Position numbers and translations under genes: made by a program. The notes below the pieces were generated by a model. It was not told the origin of the DNA and searched no databases. It saw only the letters and a list, made by a program, of their open reading frames with translations. Below are positions 53,461-63,604 of a stretch of 64,000 bases of DNA, piece after piece. Positions within the stretch are counted from its first letter, which is position 1; each line of letters begins with the position of its first letter. The stretch comes from an uncultured Saprospirales bacterium (GTDB lineage: Bacteria; Bacteroidota; Bacteroidia; Chitinophagales; Saprospiraceae), in contig CALAZP010000071.1 in NCBI GenBank assembly GCA_937926355.1, forward strand, positions 3,295 through 67,294, read 5' to 3'.

Positions 53461-54333
53461 CTATAAATGTCTTTCAGCATGATAAGAAGACCTGACTAGG
53501 GGAGCACTTTCCACAAAGGAAAATCCCCTCTTCAGTCCTTCCTCCTTGTAGTAAGCAAAGGTATCAGGGTGGACAAATTCAGCTACTTCCAAATGCATCT
53601 TGGTAGGTTGCAAATACTGCCCAATGGTCAATACATCGCAACCATGTGCTATTAAATCATCCATGGTTTTAAGTACCTCATTTTTTTCCTCTCCTAATCC
53701 AACCATTATCCCGGACTTGGTGCGCTTTCCAAACTCCTTGGTTCGTTTAATTTGCTCCAAACTTCTAACATATTTAGCTTGAGGTCTTACCTTTCTATAT
53801 AACCGATCTACGGTCTCCATATTATGGGATACTACTTCCTGTCCCGGACTAATCATTCGTTCTAATGCCTCCCAATTGGCCTTTACATCTGGAATGAGTG
53901 TTTCTATGGTAGTAGTCGGAGAAAGTGCTTTGACATTAACCACTGTTTGATACCAAATTTCAGCCCCCCTATCTTTCAATTCATCCCGGTTGACACTAGT
54001 AATCACAGCATGTTTAACTTGCATAAGTAGAATAGCCTCTGCTACTCTTCTAGGTTCATCCGCATCATATTCAGGCGGACGACCCGTTTTGACCGCACAA
54101 AATGAACAAGATCGAGTACATGTATTTCCCAATATCATAAAGGTTGCAGTACCAGCTCCCCAGCATTCACCCATATTGGGGCAATTGCCACTCTGACAAA
54201 TGGTATGTAACTTATATTGATCAACTAATGACCGAACTTTCTTATAGGATTCTCCAATTGGTAATTTTACTCTTAACCAATCGGGCTTTTTTTGATGTCT
54301 TGTATTGCCTTCAACTACAGGTAACTCAATCAT
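53461..54333 (-). CDS. lipA: Lipoyl synthase
   Basis: The 290-residue radical-SAM enzyme has the auxiliary cluster motif [12 protein letters not shown] and the SAM cluster motif CTRSCSFC. It continues with [33 protein letters not shown] and ends [18 protein letters not shown]. It inserts two sulfurs into octanoyl groups on lipoyl domains. No lipB is adjacent. It starts one base after the stop of the upstream exported-protein gene. Confidence 0.97.
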   Translation of the reverse strand: MIELPVVEGNTRHQKKPDWLRVKLPIGESYKKVRSLVDQYKLHTICQSGNCPNMGECWGAGTATFMILGNTCTRSCSFCAVKTGRPPEYDADEPRRVAEAILLMQVKHAVITSVNRDELKDRGAEIWYQTVVNVKALSPTTTIETLIPDVKANWEALERMISPGQEVVSHNMETVDRLYRKVRPQAKYVRSLEQIKRTKEFGKRTKSGIMVGLGEEKNEVLKTMDDLIAHGCDVLTIGQYLQPTKMHLEVAEFVHPDTFAYYKEEGLKRGFSFVESAPLVRSSYHAERHL

Positions 54334-54334
54334 G

Positions 54335-55150
54335 CTATTTGCGTTTTCCCAATTCCAAATTGACGTAAAGATTGATAAAATAATTTTTGTTTTCAGGATA
54401 TTCTAACCTTGGATCCTCTACCATAATAGGCACTCTTCCAAAAAAATAATCTATCATAATGCCTACTTCCAATGCTTTAATGAAATCTTCAAATGCTCCC
54501 CAAGCCATATGTACTCCTGCCTGGGCATTAATACCAGGAACTATTTTGGTTTGTCCAATACCTTTTAAAAAAGATGACGCCCCATATACCCTGTCGGTAG
54601 AAAGGAATAAATCTGCATTGGTTTCATTGTAAACCTCACTTTTAATGATGACCTCCCCGTAGGTGTTTTCCTTGAAATACATTAAATCTAAATAATAAGG
54701 CTTCAACAAACCAAGTGTTACCCCTCCCGAATAATTTAAACCTATGGCAGCTCCCTTTTGCTTTTCCTTCTCAGAAAGGTAGCGCTTTTGTCCCATCCCT
54801 CCCCTAAGTGCGAATAACGTGTTATCTTTTCCGAATACAAATGCTTTGGTTAATCTTCCTGTAGTAGCGGGAGCAAACTCAAAATTTTGCCTGTATTCTT
54901 TGGGGTGCTTCAATTGACCCAACCCAATAAAATAATATTTTGCCAAAGAATAATTTTTGATCGTAGCAAAATTCATATTGAATGCATATCCATTGGTATG
55001 CCAAACAAAATCTGCAGAAATTTCTTCATTAAAAACAACCCCCACCTCATCTCCTTTATAAAAATTTTCTCCTAACTTAATGGTATTCTGAGCACTCAAC
55101 ATGGCAAGAGTACCCAAATAGAAGAAGAAGACACCACTTAGACGGTTCAT
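54335..55150 (-). CDS. Exported protein of unknown function, probably outer-membrane
   Basis: This 271-residue protein has a signal peptide ([16 protein letters not shown]). Beta-strand-like segments follow ([55 protein letters not shown]). The ending [11 protein letters not shown] lacks a terminal aromatic residue but resembles small barrels. The family is unknown to me. I used the ATG at 55150, the start of a sensible signal peptide; ATG at 55159 and a TTG at 55174 lie upstream. It is divergent from the deacetylase-like gene. Confidence 0.75.
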   Translation of the reverse strand: MNRLSGVFFFYLGTLAMLSAQNTIKLGENFYKGDEVGVVFNEEISADFVWHTNGYAFNMNFATIKNYSLAKYYFIGLGQLKHPKEYRQNFEFAPATTGRLTKAFVFGKDNTLFALRGGMGQKRYLSEKEKQKGAAIGLNYSGGVTLGLLKPYYLDLMYFKENTYGEVIIKSEVYNETNADLFLSTDRVYGASSFLKGIGQTKIVPGINAQAGVHMAWGAFEDFIKALEVGIMIDYFFGRVPIMVEDPRLEYPENKNYFINLYVNLELGKRK

Positions 55151-55222
55151 TGAAAACATTTGAATGTTAAACAAAAATCTTTACAAATAGATTATTGCTG
55201 TACTTATTTTATCTTTCCCTTT

Positions 55223-56503
55223 ATGAAAGTAAAGTTTTTCGCCAAAAATTCAACGGAACGATTAAAATATATCCTCTCTTTTATTTCGGAAAGGATTCTC
55301 AAACTTGAATTGGAATTACATCATCCTTCTTCACTTCCATTACCAGAATCCGAATTACATTTTCTTTATGGTCCCCTTTGTCCTCCTTCAAAGTCTTCCA
55401 TTGTTATACCAGATGAGCAATTATTAACAGCTCCTTTTTCCGTGAACTACCAACATCCTCCTGCATCCAAATGGAAGGAGGTACTAGATGCCAATACCCC
55501 TTTTACCAAGCACTTATCTTTCGATATCCTTTCATTCGTTTTTTTTCAATTAGCCCGAATAGAAGAATATACCGAGGAAGGCAAGGATAAGCATAATCGA
55601 TTTCAAGCGCATCAAAGTAAAGCCTTTCAACTGGGATATCTTTCCATTCCCACAGTTGATATCATTTTGCAAAAACTCAGTAATTTATTAGATAATCAAC
55701 ATCCCATACTTACTCCCAAATCAGTGATAACTATTGATGTGGACGTAGCTTTTGCTTTTCAGCACAAGCCTTTTCATATCCAATTCTTTAGCGTGATCAA
55801 GGATTTATTCAGAAGAGATTTTCAAAGAATTCAATCTAGGTTGGCAACTATACTTAATAAAGTGCGCGATCCATATGATACCTTTAATGAATTAATCGAA
55901 CTCGGTAAACAATCGAAAAATCCTTTTATTTTCTTTTTTCTCCTTGGGAAAAGAGGTCCCTTTGATAGAAATATATCTCCTCAAAAAGACAAAATGAAAG
56001 AAGTATTGATAAAATTAAGTCAACACTTCGAAATTGGTCTGCATCCCTCCTATCAGAGCAATTATAATTCTGCATTGATATTGGAAGAGAAAAATACTTT
56101 GGAACAAATCATTCAAAAAAAAGTATCAAAAAGCAGACAACATTATTTGAAATTAAGTTTCCCGTATACCTATCAACAACTTATAAAATCTGGGATTGAG
56201 GAAGATTACTCTATGGGGTATTCAGATGCTCATGGCTATCGAGCCGGGACAGCTGGGAGTTTCTTATGGTATGATTTATCAACTGAAAAAGTTACAGACT
56301 TGAGAATTTATCCCTTTCAAATTATGGACGTAACCCTAAAGAAGTATTTAGAGTGGCTCCCTCAACAAGCAATAGAAGAATTAAAGCCCATCTACAACAA
56401 CCAACCATTTACACTAATATGGCACAACAGCAACCTGAGTGCATTGGAAAATTGGAAAAAATGGAAAGTGGTCTTTAAGACGCTTATTTCCTGGCAGCTC
56501 TAA
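55223..56503 (+). CDS. Polysaccharide deacetylase-like protein with DUF7033-type N-terminus
   Basis: The 426-residue protein lacks a signal peptide. The N-terminal ~130 residues (TERLKYILSFISERILKLEL, DILSFVFFQLARIEEYTEEG) match the type seen before Bacteroidota deacetylase domains. A NodB-like core follows (SVITIDVDVAFAF, FFLLGKRGPFDRN, HFEIGLHPSYQSN), in which a metal-ligand Asp-Asp pair is partly altered (DVDVAF). The end (FTLIWHNSNLSALENWKKW) is family-like. It may act on a cytoplasmic glycan or a glycolipid precursor. Its stop overlaps the convergent gene by 20 bases. Confidence 0.82.
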   Translation: MKVKFFAKNSTERLKYILSFISERILKLELELHHPSSLPLPESELHFLYGPLCPPSKSSIVIPDEQLLTAPFSVNYQHPPASKWKEVLDANTPFTKHLSFDILSFVFFQLARIEEYTEEGKDKHNRFQAHQSKAFQLGYLSIPTVDIILQKLSNLLDNQHPILTPKSVITIDVDVAFAFQHKPFHIQFFSVIKDLFRRDFQRIQSRLATILNKVRDPYDTFNELIELGKQSKNPFIFFFLLGKRGPFDRNISPQKDKMKEVLIKLSQHFEIGLHPSYQSNYNSALILEEKNTLEQIIQKKVSKSRQHYLKLSFPYTYQQLIKSGIEEDYSMGYSDAHGYRAGTAGSFLWYDLSTEKVTDLRIYPFQIMDVTLKKYLEWLPQQAIEELKPIYNNQPFTLIWHNSNLSALENWKKWKVVFKTLISWQL

Positions 56504-57926
56504 TAATGGTATTCTCTTGGATCCAACATCCTATCTTAAAAGTTGTACCCTCTTGTAAATTTCTTTGAAAGATATCTCCTATCTCAGGCATGTACTGACT
56601 GTATCTAGCAATCCACTCATTGGCCTCTGAAGCAACAGCAGGATCTACTTTTTTTGCCTTTAACCACATATCTACAGCAGGCCAAACTACTACTTGGCTA
56701 TCCCATCCGCGGCCAGGTCCGCACAAAGGGCCACTTGATGCATATAACCTACCAATGTGAAGATAGGGCTCCCCCCAATTTGGCCTTACCTCAGCTGCTT
56801 GCAAAGCAAATTTTCTACTTTGGGTAAAATTTTTGAGGTGAGTCTGATAGATTTTAGCTACCAACATCAAGTATTTCGATTTTTTTTCAAGATCCTCGGT
56901 TTCTACAGCTGCTTTTTGAAAACCCTCTATTGCACAATTATAGTCTGCATTTTTCAAACAATTATAGGCTACTTCGATAGGGCCTGGTTCAGGAGCGCAA
57001 TTGGTATTCCCGACAGCAATGAGATTTTGAAACCGTTCATCCATTTCTGGACAATTTCCCCATTTTAACCTACTATATACTGTCCTAACCACCTCACAAT
57101 CTTCCGATGCATCTAAAAAATCCTGATAGTATTTTTCGTAATAATAATCACAGTCATAAAAACCCTTTACAGCTTCAAAGGCTTCTAAATTGGCGGGCGC
57201 ATAAGAAGCGACAATATTCCATCGATCACAATCTCCAGCCTTGCAATTAGCTAGGCCGTTTTTTAATATCTCCAATACTTTATAGGCATAAGGAGCTGCA
57301 AAGGCCAAATCAATTTCGTCATTAAAATACAACTCCACTAATAGGGCAGTAAATGGGTTGATGACGAAATCCGGAGTTTTCAACCCATCAATAGAGATAG
57401 CTTGAACAAACAGATCTAAAATTTGCTTTGGACTAGCTCTGTGGGGATATTTATAATATAGGTCGAAAGCTTTTCTTGCTGGTATATAACCACCCTCTCC
57501 ATAGCATTCATCTATTGCGTCATAAATAGAAAAAATAGTATCTATCAAGCGTTCTTTAGTTTCAGCATCTGAAACCCGAGCATATTTTCTTTCATAAAAC
57601 CTAATCCCATCTGCATATACCGTATTTCTCCTTCCGTCAGCAGCAGGAGCCGTTTGATATACTTTCGACCACAATTTGAAAGCTTCGTCCCAATCTCCAG
57701 ATTTCATAAAATCTCTATAAAGCACATAAGCCGTTTCTAATTCATCGGGATTTGCTGCATCTGAGAATTTAGGACATGGACTCAGGTCTTCTTGAGGTTC
57801 TTCCTGAGGAAGGATTTGGGTGCTTTCCACTTCAGTTTGCGAAACCTCCATAGAAACCTTAGGGGTACACGCATGAACCCCTAAAATTATAATTAGACAA
57901 AAAAGAAATCTTGAAGTAATCTTCAT
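56484..57926 (-). CDS. Exported lipoprotein, second member of a tandem paralogue pair
   Basis: The 480-residue protein has a lipoprotein signal (CLIIILGVHACTPK). It is a paralogue of the gene directly upstream: both have VLYR, an APAADG motif followed by an YADG/FSDG segment, FYDCDY/IFDCDY, a late SSGPLCGPGRGWDS/SRYCGDDW block and a C-terminal GC-W/G-I-x-E-x-x-V/I-R. A TPR-like segment (NADYNCAIEGFQKAAVETED) lies in the middle. The pair sits after an outer-membrane barrel gene. The function is unknown; an extracytoplasmic partner of that barrel is the simplest reading. The start shares one base with the upstream stop. Confidence 0.82.
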   Translation of the reverse strand: MKITSRFLFCLIIILGVHACTPKVSMEVSQTEVESTQILPQEEPQEDLSPCPKFSDAANPDELETAYVLYRDFMKSGDWDEAFKLWSKVYQTAPAADGRRNTVYADGIRFYERKYARVSDAETKERLIDTIFSIYDAIDECYGEGGYIPARKAFDLYYKYPHRASPKQILDLFVQAISIDGLKTPDFVINPFTALLVELYFNDEIDLAFAAPYAYKVLEILKNGLANCKAGDCDRWNIVASYAPANLEAFEAVKGFYDCDYYYEKYYQDFLDASEDCEVVRTVYSRLKWGNCPEMDERFQNLIAVGNTNCAPEPGPIEVAYNCLKNADYNCAIEGFQKAAVETEDLEKKSKYLMLVAKIYQTHLKNFTQSRKFALQAAEVRPNWGEPYLHIGRLYASSGPLCGPGRGWDSQVVVWPAVDMWLKAKKVDPAVASEANEWIARYSQYMPEIGDIFQRNLQEGTTFKIGCWIQENTIIRAARK

Positions 57927-59329
57927 TAGTTTTTGAACCTTACTTTAACTGTTTCACCAATACCACAACCTGCTGTCTGTGCATCTCCTTCGTTAATTTG
58001 TCTCATAAATCCTTCCTGCTTATCTGGCATGGCGTCCCTGTAATTAGCGATTAATTTATTGGCCTCTTCTTGAACATCTGAATCAATAGACCTGGCGTAA
58101 GCATACTTATCAATAGCAGCTAAGATGGCCATTCGAGTATTCCAATCATCTCCGCAATATCTACTCATTTTGGCGTACACATTTCCAATAAGGATATAGG
58201 GCTTTCCCCAACCACTTTTGTTTTTAAGCGCCTCTCTAGCGTTTCTAATAGCACTTTGATAATTGTCCAACTGCCAAGTTTCAATAAATGCAACAGAGTA
58301 ATAAAACTGTGCTAGTGCCTCTGGATCCTCCGTAGCACTAATAGCTTCTTGATATCTTGCCAAAGCCTCTTCATATTTGCCCTCCCTTTGCAACTGTGTC
58401 GCATCATATCCAGGATTATTCTGTCTTCTTTCCAATTCGAGCTGCGCATTAATTTCGGATGCCAATTGTTCATACATCCCTTTTAGCCTAAGCACATCTT
58501 CATCAGAATCTTGACAACCTTGAGCTACCAATTTATTATAGGCGTATTTTATAATTTCTAAATCTTGTGGATTCTCTTCAACTTGCGGCAATAACTTTGA
58601 TTTAAAATAATCACAATCAAAAATATCACTTTCAACAGGTTGTAAAGCTACTTGAATTCTTTGTTTGGTCGTTTCGTAGTAAGTCCCATACCGCTGATTA
58701 TTAGCTATATTATAATCTGCAATTTCTAGTGCCTTCAAAATAACTTCTCTCGAGTTCATTTGATCCATTTGACCAGACTGAAAGTAGTATATCACACAAT
58801 TGATTAGGGGCTCCAATACGATATATTCTGTTGAATTACCACCTAAATCCATAGATTTTTTGAGGTTATCATAGCTTGCTTGATCATATCCATATCCAAG
58901 AGAATAAAACATATCAAACCCTTTTCTACCCAGCAGAAAAGCTTCGTTTTTATAACACTGGATTTGTTCGTCGTAAAGTCTTAGAATATTTTCTCTTAAG
59001 CTTTGTTTTTCAGCATCATCAGTAGAATTCTCATATTTTAACTGGTATAATTTCCTTCCATCTGAGAAATGAGAAGGTCTTTGACCATCTGCAGCTGGAG
59101 CTCCCTCATAAGCAGTCTTCCAATTATCATAACAAAGATTAAGATCGGATTCGCCCAAACTTTTCAGTTCCGCTACTGATCTGGATCCAATGATACTTCT
59201 GTATAAAACGTGGGCATCTTCTAATTGTCCTTTATTCGGCTTATCTGTCCATGTATCACACTGAGCATTAGATATAGCTGGAATAGATAATTGTACCACT
59301 AGAGACGCGGCATTTAAAAATAACTTCAT
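57926..59329 (-). CDS. Exported protein, first member of a tandem paralogue pair
   Basis: The 467-residue protein has a cleavable signal (FLNAASLVVQLSIPAISNAQ). It carries the same cysteine and glycine landmarks as the gene after it, with EGAPAADGQRPSHFSDGRKL, IFDCDYFKSKLLPQV, REGKYEEALARYQEAISATE (a clear TPR unit) and YCGDDW. Here the conserved C-terminal block reads GDAQTAGCGIGETVKVRF. The two genes have one shared base (TAATG). It starts two bases after the outer-membrane protein gene, so the three form one translational unit. Confidence 0.82.
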   Translation of the reverse strand: MKLFLNAASLVVQLSIPAISNAQCDTWTDKPNKGQLEDAHVLYRSIIGSRSVAELKSLGESDLNLCYDNWKTAYEGAPAADGQRPSHFSDGRKLYQLKYENSTDDAEKQSLRENILRLYDEQIQCYKNEAFLLGRKGFDMFYSLGYGYDQASYDNLKKSMDLGGNSTEYIVLEPLINCVIYYFQSGQMDQMNSREVILKALEIADYNIANNQRYGTYYETTKQRIQVALQPVESDIFDCDYFKSKLLPQVEENPQDLEIIKYAYNKLVAQGCQDSDEDVLRLKGMYEQLASEINAQLELERRQNNPGYDATQLQREGKYEEALARYQEAISATEDPEALAQFYYSVAFIETWQLDNYQSAIRNAREALKNKSGWGKPYILIGNVYAKMSRYCGDDWNTRMAILAAIDKYAYARSIDSDVQEEANKLIANYRDAMPDKQEGFMRQINEGDAQTAGCGIGETVKVRFKN

Positions 59330-59331
59330 GA

Positions 59332-60666
59332 TTAATTGAATTTGCGTTTATAAAACCAGGTGTTATCATTAAGGGTAAAACCCAAATTTAGTTTAATGAA
59401 TCTTTCTCTCAAAATACTGGAATCACCAATAGTACCCATTTGAACGGCTAAGTTTACAAAGGAAACTTGCTGTCTAGGTAGGACTAGCGGAAAACCAGCA
59501 CCTATTGTAATACCCATTTCTCTTAATTGTTCACCAGCCACCACTCTTGGGTCTTTTCGGGTATAAAATCCACCTCTATATCGTACCTTTTCCCAATAAC
59601 TATTAAAAGAACCGATATTGGGAACCCATTCTATTCCAAATGCCCATCTGGAAGAATTAGCCAATTGGTCCGGCTTTAATTCATTCCTGTATTGACTCCA
59701 ATTACCTATTCCGAATTCTAGACCAATCCTTAATTTTCCAATATTCTCGTAAGTAATCCCCCCAGTCCATGCACTTGGTAATCTTCCATTTTTGGAAAGG
59801 TTTTCCTCATACTTTACGGTATCAATACTGCCAGCATAACTTTCCGCATAGTAGAATTGAGTTCCCTCAATATTAAAGTCAGCCTGAGAATCACCGTAAA
59901 AGCCTAAAATCAACCGAGAAGTAGAAAAATTAGTCTCTTTTAGTTGGATGGTATATTGTAGTCCAAAATTCCAGGTCCAAGCAGAAAGCTGATATTTGTT
60001 GGTTAGTTCTGTATTAAAAGCGTTGTCGAAACTGTCTATTTCAATTCTTTTGTTAGAGGTTTCTTCTCCAAATATTCTTCCTATTCTTACGCCTACGGCA
60101 AAAGATTTATATCTAAACGCGTTCCCAAAAGAGAAAAGATAGGTACCTCCTGAACCTTTATAAAGATTACTTGCTGAAGTAATTTTTCCCGAATTGATTC
60201 GCTGTCCAATACTATACCCTATCTCCGAATAAGGTTGTAACCCAAAGTACATTCCTAATCCAAGTTTAGGTTCCTTTCGATCCACCGCTTCATTAATGGG
60301 ATTAATCAATGGAAAGCCTAAAGCCAAATGGCTCAAGTTACCCGTCCAATTTTGGTTGGTGATGTCCTTTTCCTGAAAGGTAGAATGCTTAAATTTTAAA
60401 CCTACTTCAAATGAAGTTGAACGCAAATAAGCCAGTGATGCAGGGTTGAGTATATTGAGATTAAATGGGTCATTATAAGCCGCACTCAATCCCCCCATAG
60501 CCAGGGATGAAACGTAATTAAGGGATGACATTTCACCAAATCCTATACTAGAATAAGGGGCGTTGACGGTTGGAATCAAATCGACAGTATTTACATTCTG
60601 CGCCAACAAAGAGACGGATAAAAATTGGGCAATTACAGCCACTCTTACCATTTGATGTACTTTCAA
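59332..60666 (-). CDS. Outer-membrane beta-barrel protein (FadL/PorV-like look)
   Basis: The 444-residue protein has a signal peptide (VAVIAQFLSVSLLAQ). An N-terminal plug-like segment has GGLSAAYNDPFNLNILNPAS followed by LAYL, typical of FadL- or UPF0164-like barrels of Bacteroidota. A series of beta-strand hairpins follows (KLGLGMYFGLQPYSEIGYSI, FRYKSFAVGVRIGRIFGEE, LRIGLEFGIGNWSQYRNEL). It ends with a strand (IKLNLGFTLNDNTWFYKRKF). It may transport hydrophobic compounds or act as a shuttle protein; the precise role is unknown. It lies 13 bases after purH. Confidence 0.82.
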   Translation of the reverse strand: MKVHQMVRVAVIAQFLSVSLLAQNVNTVDLIPTVNAPYSSIGFGEMSSLNYVSSLAMGGLSAAYNDPFNLNILNPASLAYLRSTSFEVGLKFKHSTFQEKDITNQNWTGNLSHLALGFPLINPINEAVDRKEPKLGLGMYFGLQPYSEIGYSIGQRINSGKITSASNLYKGSGGTYLFSFGNAFRYKSFAVGVRIGRIFGEETSNKRIEIDSFDNAFNTELTNKYQLSAWTWNFGLQYTIQLKETNFSTSRLILGFYGDSQADFNIEGTQFYYAESYAGSIDTVKYEENLSKNGRLPSAWTGGITYENIGKLRIGLEFGIGNWSQYRNELKPDQLANSSRWAFGIEWVPNIGSFNSYWEKVRYRGGFYTRKDPRVVAGEQLREMGITIGAGFPLVLPRQQVSFVNLAVQMGTIGDSSILRERFIKLNLGFTLNDNTWFYKRKFN

Positions 60667-60679
60667 AATTCTAGTTTTA

Positions 60680-62206
60680 TCAATGCCTGAAATGCCGGGT
60701 TCCCGTGAAAACCATGGTCATATCGTGTTGGTTACAAAATTTAATGCTATCCTCATCTTTTATAGATCCTCCGGGTTGTACTACAGTCTTAATACCTGAT
60801 TCAAATGCAATTTCAACACTATCTGCAAAGGGGAAGAAAGCATCAGATGCCAAAATAGCACCCTTCAAATCAATCCCGTTTTGACGTGCTTTGGTTATGG
60901 CAGCCTTAAGCGCATCAATACGTGAGGTATTACCACAACCCATACCTAAAAGCTGTTGATCTCTAACTAAGGCAATCGCATTTGATTTTAAGTGCTTGAC
61001 ACACTTATTGGCAAATACCATATCTGCTAATTGATCCTCAGACGGAGCAATCTGGGTCACTGTTCTAAATTCTTCAATAGTTTCTCGCTTCAAATCTGAC
61101 TCTTGTTCAATAACCCCATTGAGGAGAGATTTGTATTGCTTAGGATTTATTTCTTTTAACTGATCCTTTAACAGAATCCTATTTTTTTTGGCAGCCAAAA
61201 GTTTGAAGGCCTCTTGATCATATTCAGGAGCTATTAAAACCTCGTAGAAAATCTTATCAATTTCCCGAGCACACGCTAAGGTCATTTTGGTATTCGTAAT
61301 CAAAATACCTCCAAATGCCGAAATGGGATCTCCCTCTAAAGACTTTTTCCATGCTTCCTCTACCGTATTGGCCGTTGCAACGCCACATGCATTGGTGTGT
61401 TTGATGACCACAAAAGTAGGTGAAGCATCTTCAAACTCCCTAATGAGTGCGATAGCTGCATCTACATCCACCAAATTATTATAAGATAATTCTTTGCCAT
61501 TCAATTGTTCTACTTGTTGGACTAAATCCCCATAAAAAGTAGCTGATTGATGAGGATTTTCACCATATCTTAAGGGAGTAGATGGCTGCAAACTCATCCT
61601 GAAAGCTGATTGGTGGTTCAAATTAGAGAAATAATCCCCAATTGCTCCGTCGTATTGATTGGAAACTGCAAATGCTTGTCCAGCTAAATATTGACGATCA
61701 GCATATGCAGTCCCCCCTTCATTAACCCGGTAACTTTCCAAAAAATAAGCATACTGGTTTTTCGAAGGCACAATGACAACATCTCTAAAATTCTTAGCAG
61801 CCGCTCGAATTAATGCTATGCCGCCGATATCTATTTTCTCTATAATTTGCTCGTGATCATTAGTGGATTGAACCGTCTCTTCGAATGGGTACAAATCAAC
61901 AATGACTAAATCCAGTTCAGGAATATCAAATTGCGCCAATTGTGCTAAATGATCTTTTTCCCGCCGAGCTAATATTCCTCCAAATACCTTGGGATGCAGG
62001 GTCTTTACTCTTCCATCTAATATGGAAGGATAAGTCGTCAAGGATTCTACTTTTGACACAGGAACTCCCATTCCAGCAATAAAATCAGCTGTTCCTCCAG
62101 TCGAATAAATAGTCACCTTATTTTGATGTAAAGATTCAATAATAGGTCCTAAACCATCTTTATTGAACACCGAAATAAGAGCAGATTTTATCTTCTTAAC
62201 TTGCAT
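60680..62206 (-). CDS. purH: Bifunctional AICAR formyltransferase / IMP cyclohydrolase
   Basis: The 508-residue protein begins KIKSALISVFNKDGLGPIIE, with STGGTADFIA and GRVKTLHPKVFGGILARREK (cyclohydrolase part). The transformylase part has RYGENPHQSATFYGD, FVVIKHTNACGVATANTVEE and ASDAFFPFADSVEIAFESG. It catalyses the last two steps of IMP synthesis. tdk lies 51 bases upstream on the same strand. Confidence 0.97.
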   Translation of the reverse strand: MQVKKIKSALISVFNKDGLGPIIESLHQNKVTIYSTGGTADFIAGMGVPVSKVESLTTYPSILDGRVKTLHPKVFGGILARREKDHLAQLAQFDIPELDLVIVDLYPFEETVQSTNDHEQIIEKIDIGGIALIRAAAKNFRDVVIVPSKNQYAYFLESYRVNEGGTAYADRQYLAGQAFAVSNQYDGAIGDYFSNLNHQSAFRMSLQPSTPLRYGENPHQSATFYGDLVQQVEQLNGKELSYNNLVDVDAAIALIREFEDASPTFVVIKHTNACGVATANTVEEAWKKSLEGDPISAFGGILITNTKMTLACAREIDKIFYEVLIAPEYDQEAFKLLAAKKNRILLKDQLKEINPKQYKSLLNGVIEQESDLKRETIEEFRTVTQIAPSEDQLADMVFANKCVKHLKSNAIALVRDQQLLGMGCGNTSRIDALKAAITKARQNGIDLKGAILASDAFFPFADSVEIAFESGIKTVVQPGGSIKDEDSIKFCNQHDMTMVFTGTRHFRH

Positions 62207-62257
62207 CTATCAGGACTGTGCTTAAACAAAAGGTCAAATGTAATGATATTCAAATAT

Positions 62258-62857
62258 TTATTCCCTTTTCTTGGGTTTCAAATTTAGAATATTACCCATG
62301 GAATAACAATTTCTACATCTGGCTTCATACTGTTCTTTGGCTCCAAGAACCAATTGGTCATCTTCCAATGCTAATCTAAAAGAATGAGTCGCTAAATTAC
62401 CACAGTGTAAGCAAATGGCGTGAACTTTAGTGATGTATTCAGCTACAGCCAGTAAATTAGGCATCGGGCCAAAAGGCTTTCCCCTAAAATCCATATCCAA
62501 ACCAGCCACAATGACTCGTATGCCTAGGTGGGCTAAATCTTGACAAACCTCAGTTAATTCCATACCGAAAAACTGTGCCTCATCTATTCCAACCACATCC
62601 ACAGCATCAATCTGCCGCAGGATATCAGATGCATTTTCCACAGGTTGTGAATCAATAGAAGTGGAATCGTGCGATACGACTTTTCGCTCGTCATATCTTA
62701 TATCTAGACTAGGTTTGAAAATTGCTAATTCCTGACCAGCAATTTGAGCTCTCTTTAATCTCCTGATTAATTCTTCCGTTTTTCCGGAAAACATAGAGCC
62801 GCATATCACTTCAATCCAACCATTTCGCTGGCCTTTATAATGGGGTTCCAGAAACAT
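62258..62857 (-). CDS. tdk: Thymidine kinase
   Basis: The 199-residue protein has the P-loop [40 protein letters not shown] and [16 protein letters not shown]. Zinc cysteines lie in CLHCGN and CRNC. It is a type II TK that phosphorylates thymidine for salvage. It is first in the tdk-purH-outer-membrane protein series and is divergent from the gene at 62950. Confidence 0.97.
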   Translation of the reverse strand: MFLEPHYKGQRNGWIEVICGSMFSGKTEELIRRLKRAQIAGQELAIFKPSLDIRYDERKVVSHDSTSIDSQPVENASDILRQIDAVDVVGIDEAQFFGMELTEVCQDLAHLGIRVIVAGLDMDFRGKPFGPMPNLLAVAEYITKVHAICLHCGNLATHSFRLALEDDQLVLGAKEQYEARCRNCYSMGNILNLKPKKRE

Positions 62858-62949
62858 ATTTATTATTTAAAATACAAACGCTCAATCCAAAACGCATATT
62901 TTCCTAAATTAGCGCGTTATAAAACCATACATCTTCTACCTAAAATTAT

Positions 62950-63588
62950 ATGGACATTCAGAAAGTCAAATCTACGGTAAAAAAAATAACCCGACTACTC
63001 GATCAATTAACTAACGAAGCTTCTGCTATAGAAAAGGACTTAATCCTAGAGTATTTAAGAACTGCATACGATCAAGCCCTAACCACTGAATCAGAAATCC
63101 CAGCATCCAACTTTGAACCTGAACCAAATGCCCATTCTCTTCCTGAAAAAGAAAATCCCCCCCCACCTGAACCTTCAATTCCTCCAAGTCCAGTTATGGA
63201 AACCGATCCCCAACCTACTTTACCAAGGGCAGAAATAACCGCCCATGAAAAACCAACCGAATTCAATCAACCTGATCATTCATCTGCATTATTAAATCTA
63301 TTTAAACCACTAACAGCTCATGATTTATCAGAAAAATTAGGCGCTCAGCCTATTAGGAGCCTCAAACAAGCATTTTCTATAAATGATAGGCTTTTGTACA
63401 CCAATGATTTATTCGAAAAAAATGCTGATTTATTTGCAGACACCCTCAAAATGGTTGATAATTATGAATCTTGGGAACCTGCAAAAAGTGTTTTGCTAAA
63501 CTTAGCCACACAATTTCATTGGGAAAAGGGGGAAAAATCAGAAATTGCTCGACAATTCATTAAAACCATTCAAAGAAAATTTACCTGA
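62950..63588 (+). CDS. Cytoplasmic protein with Pro-rich linker, function unknown
   Basis: The 212-residue protein has an N-terminal helix (VKSTVKKITRLLDQLTNEAS), a Pro/Glu-rich linker (about residues 52-105, such as NPPPPEPSIPPSPVM) and a C-terminal conserved part. The latter reads RSLKQAFSINDRLLYTNDLF, followed by NADLFADTLKMVDNYESW and KTIQRKFT. The C-terminal domain has the look of a small Bacteroidota protein family with a SINDR motif; I know no function. It precedes pfkA by 16 bases and probably shares its transcript. Confidence 0.8.
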   Translation: MDIQKVKSTVKKITRLLDQLTNEASAIEKDLILEYLRTAYDQALTTESEIPASNFEPEPNAHSLPEKENPPPPEPSIPPSPVMETDPQPTLPRAEITAHEKPTEFNQPDHSSALLNLFKPLTAHDLSEKLGAQPIRSLKQAFSINDRLLYTNDLFEKNADLFADTLKMVDNYESWEPAKSVLLNLATQFHWEKGEKSEIARQFIKTIQRKFT

Positions 63589-63604
63589 ATTTAAATAACA
63601 TAAA

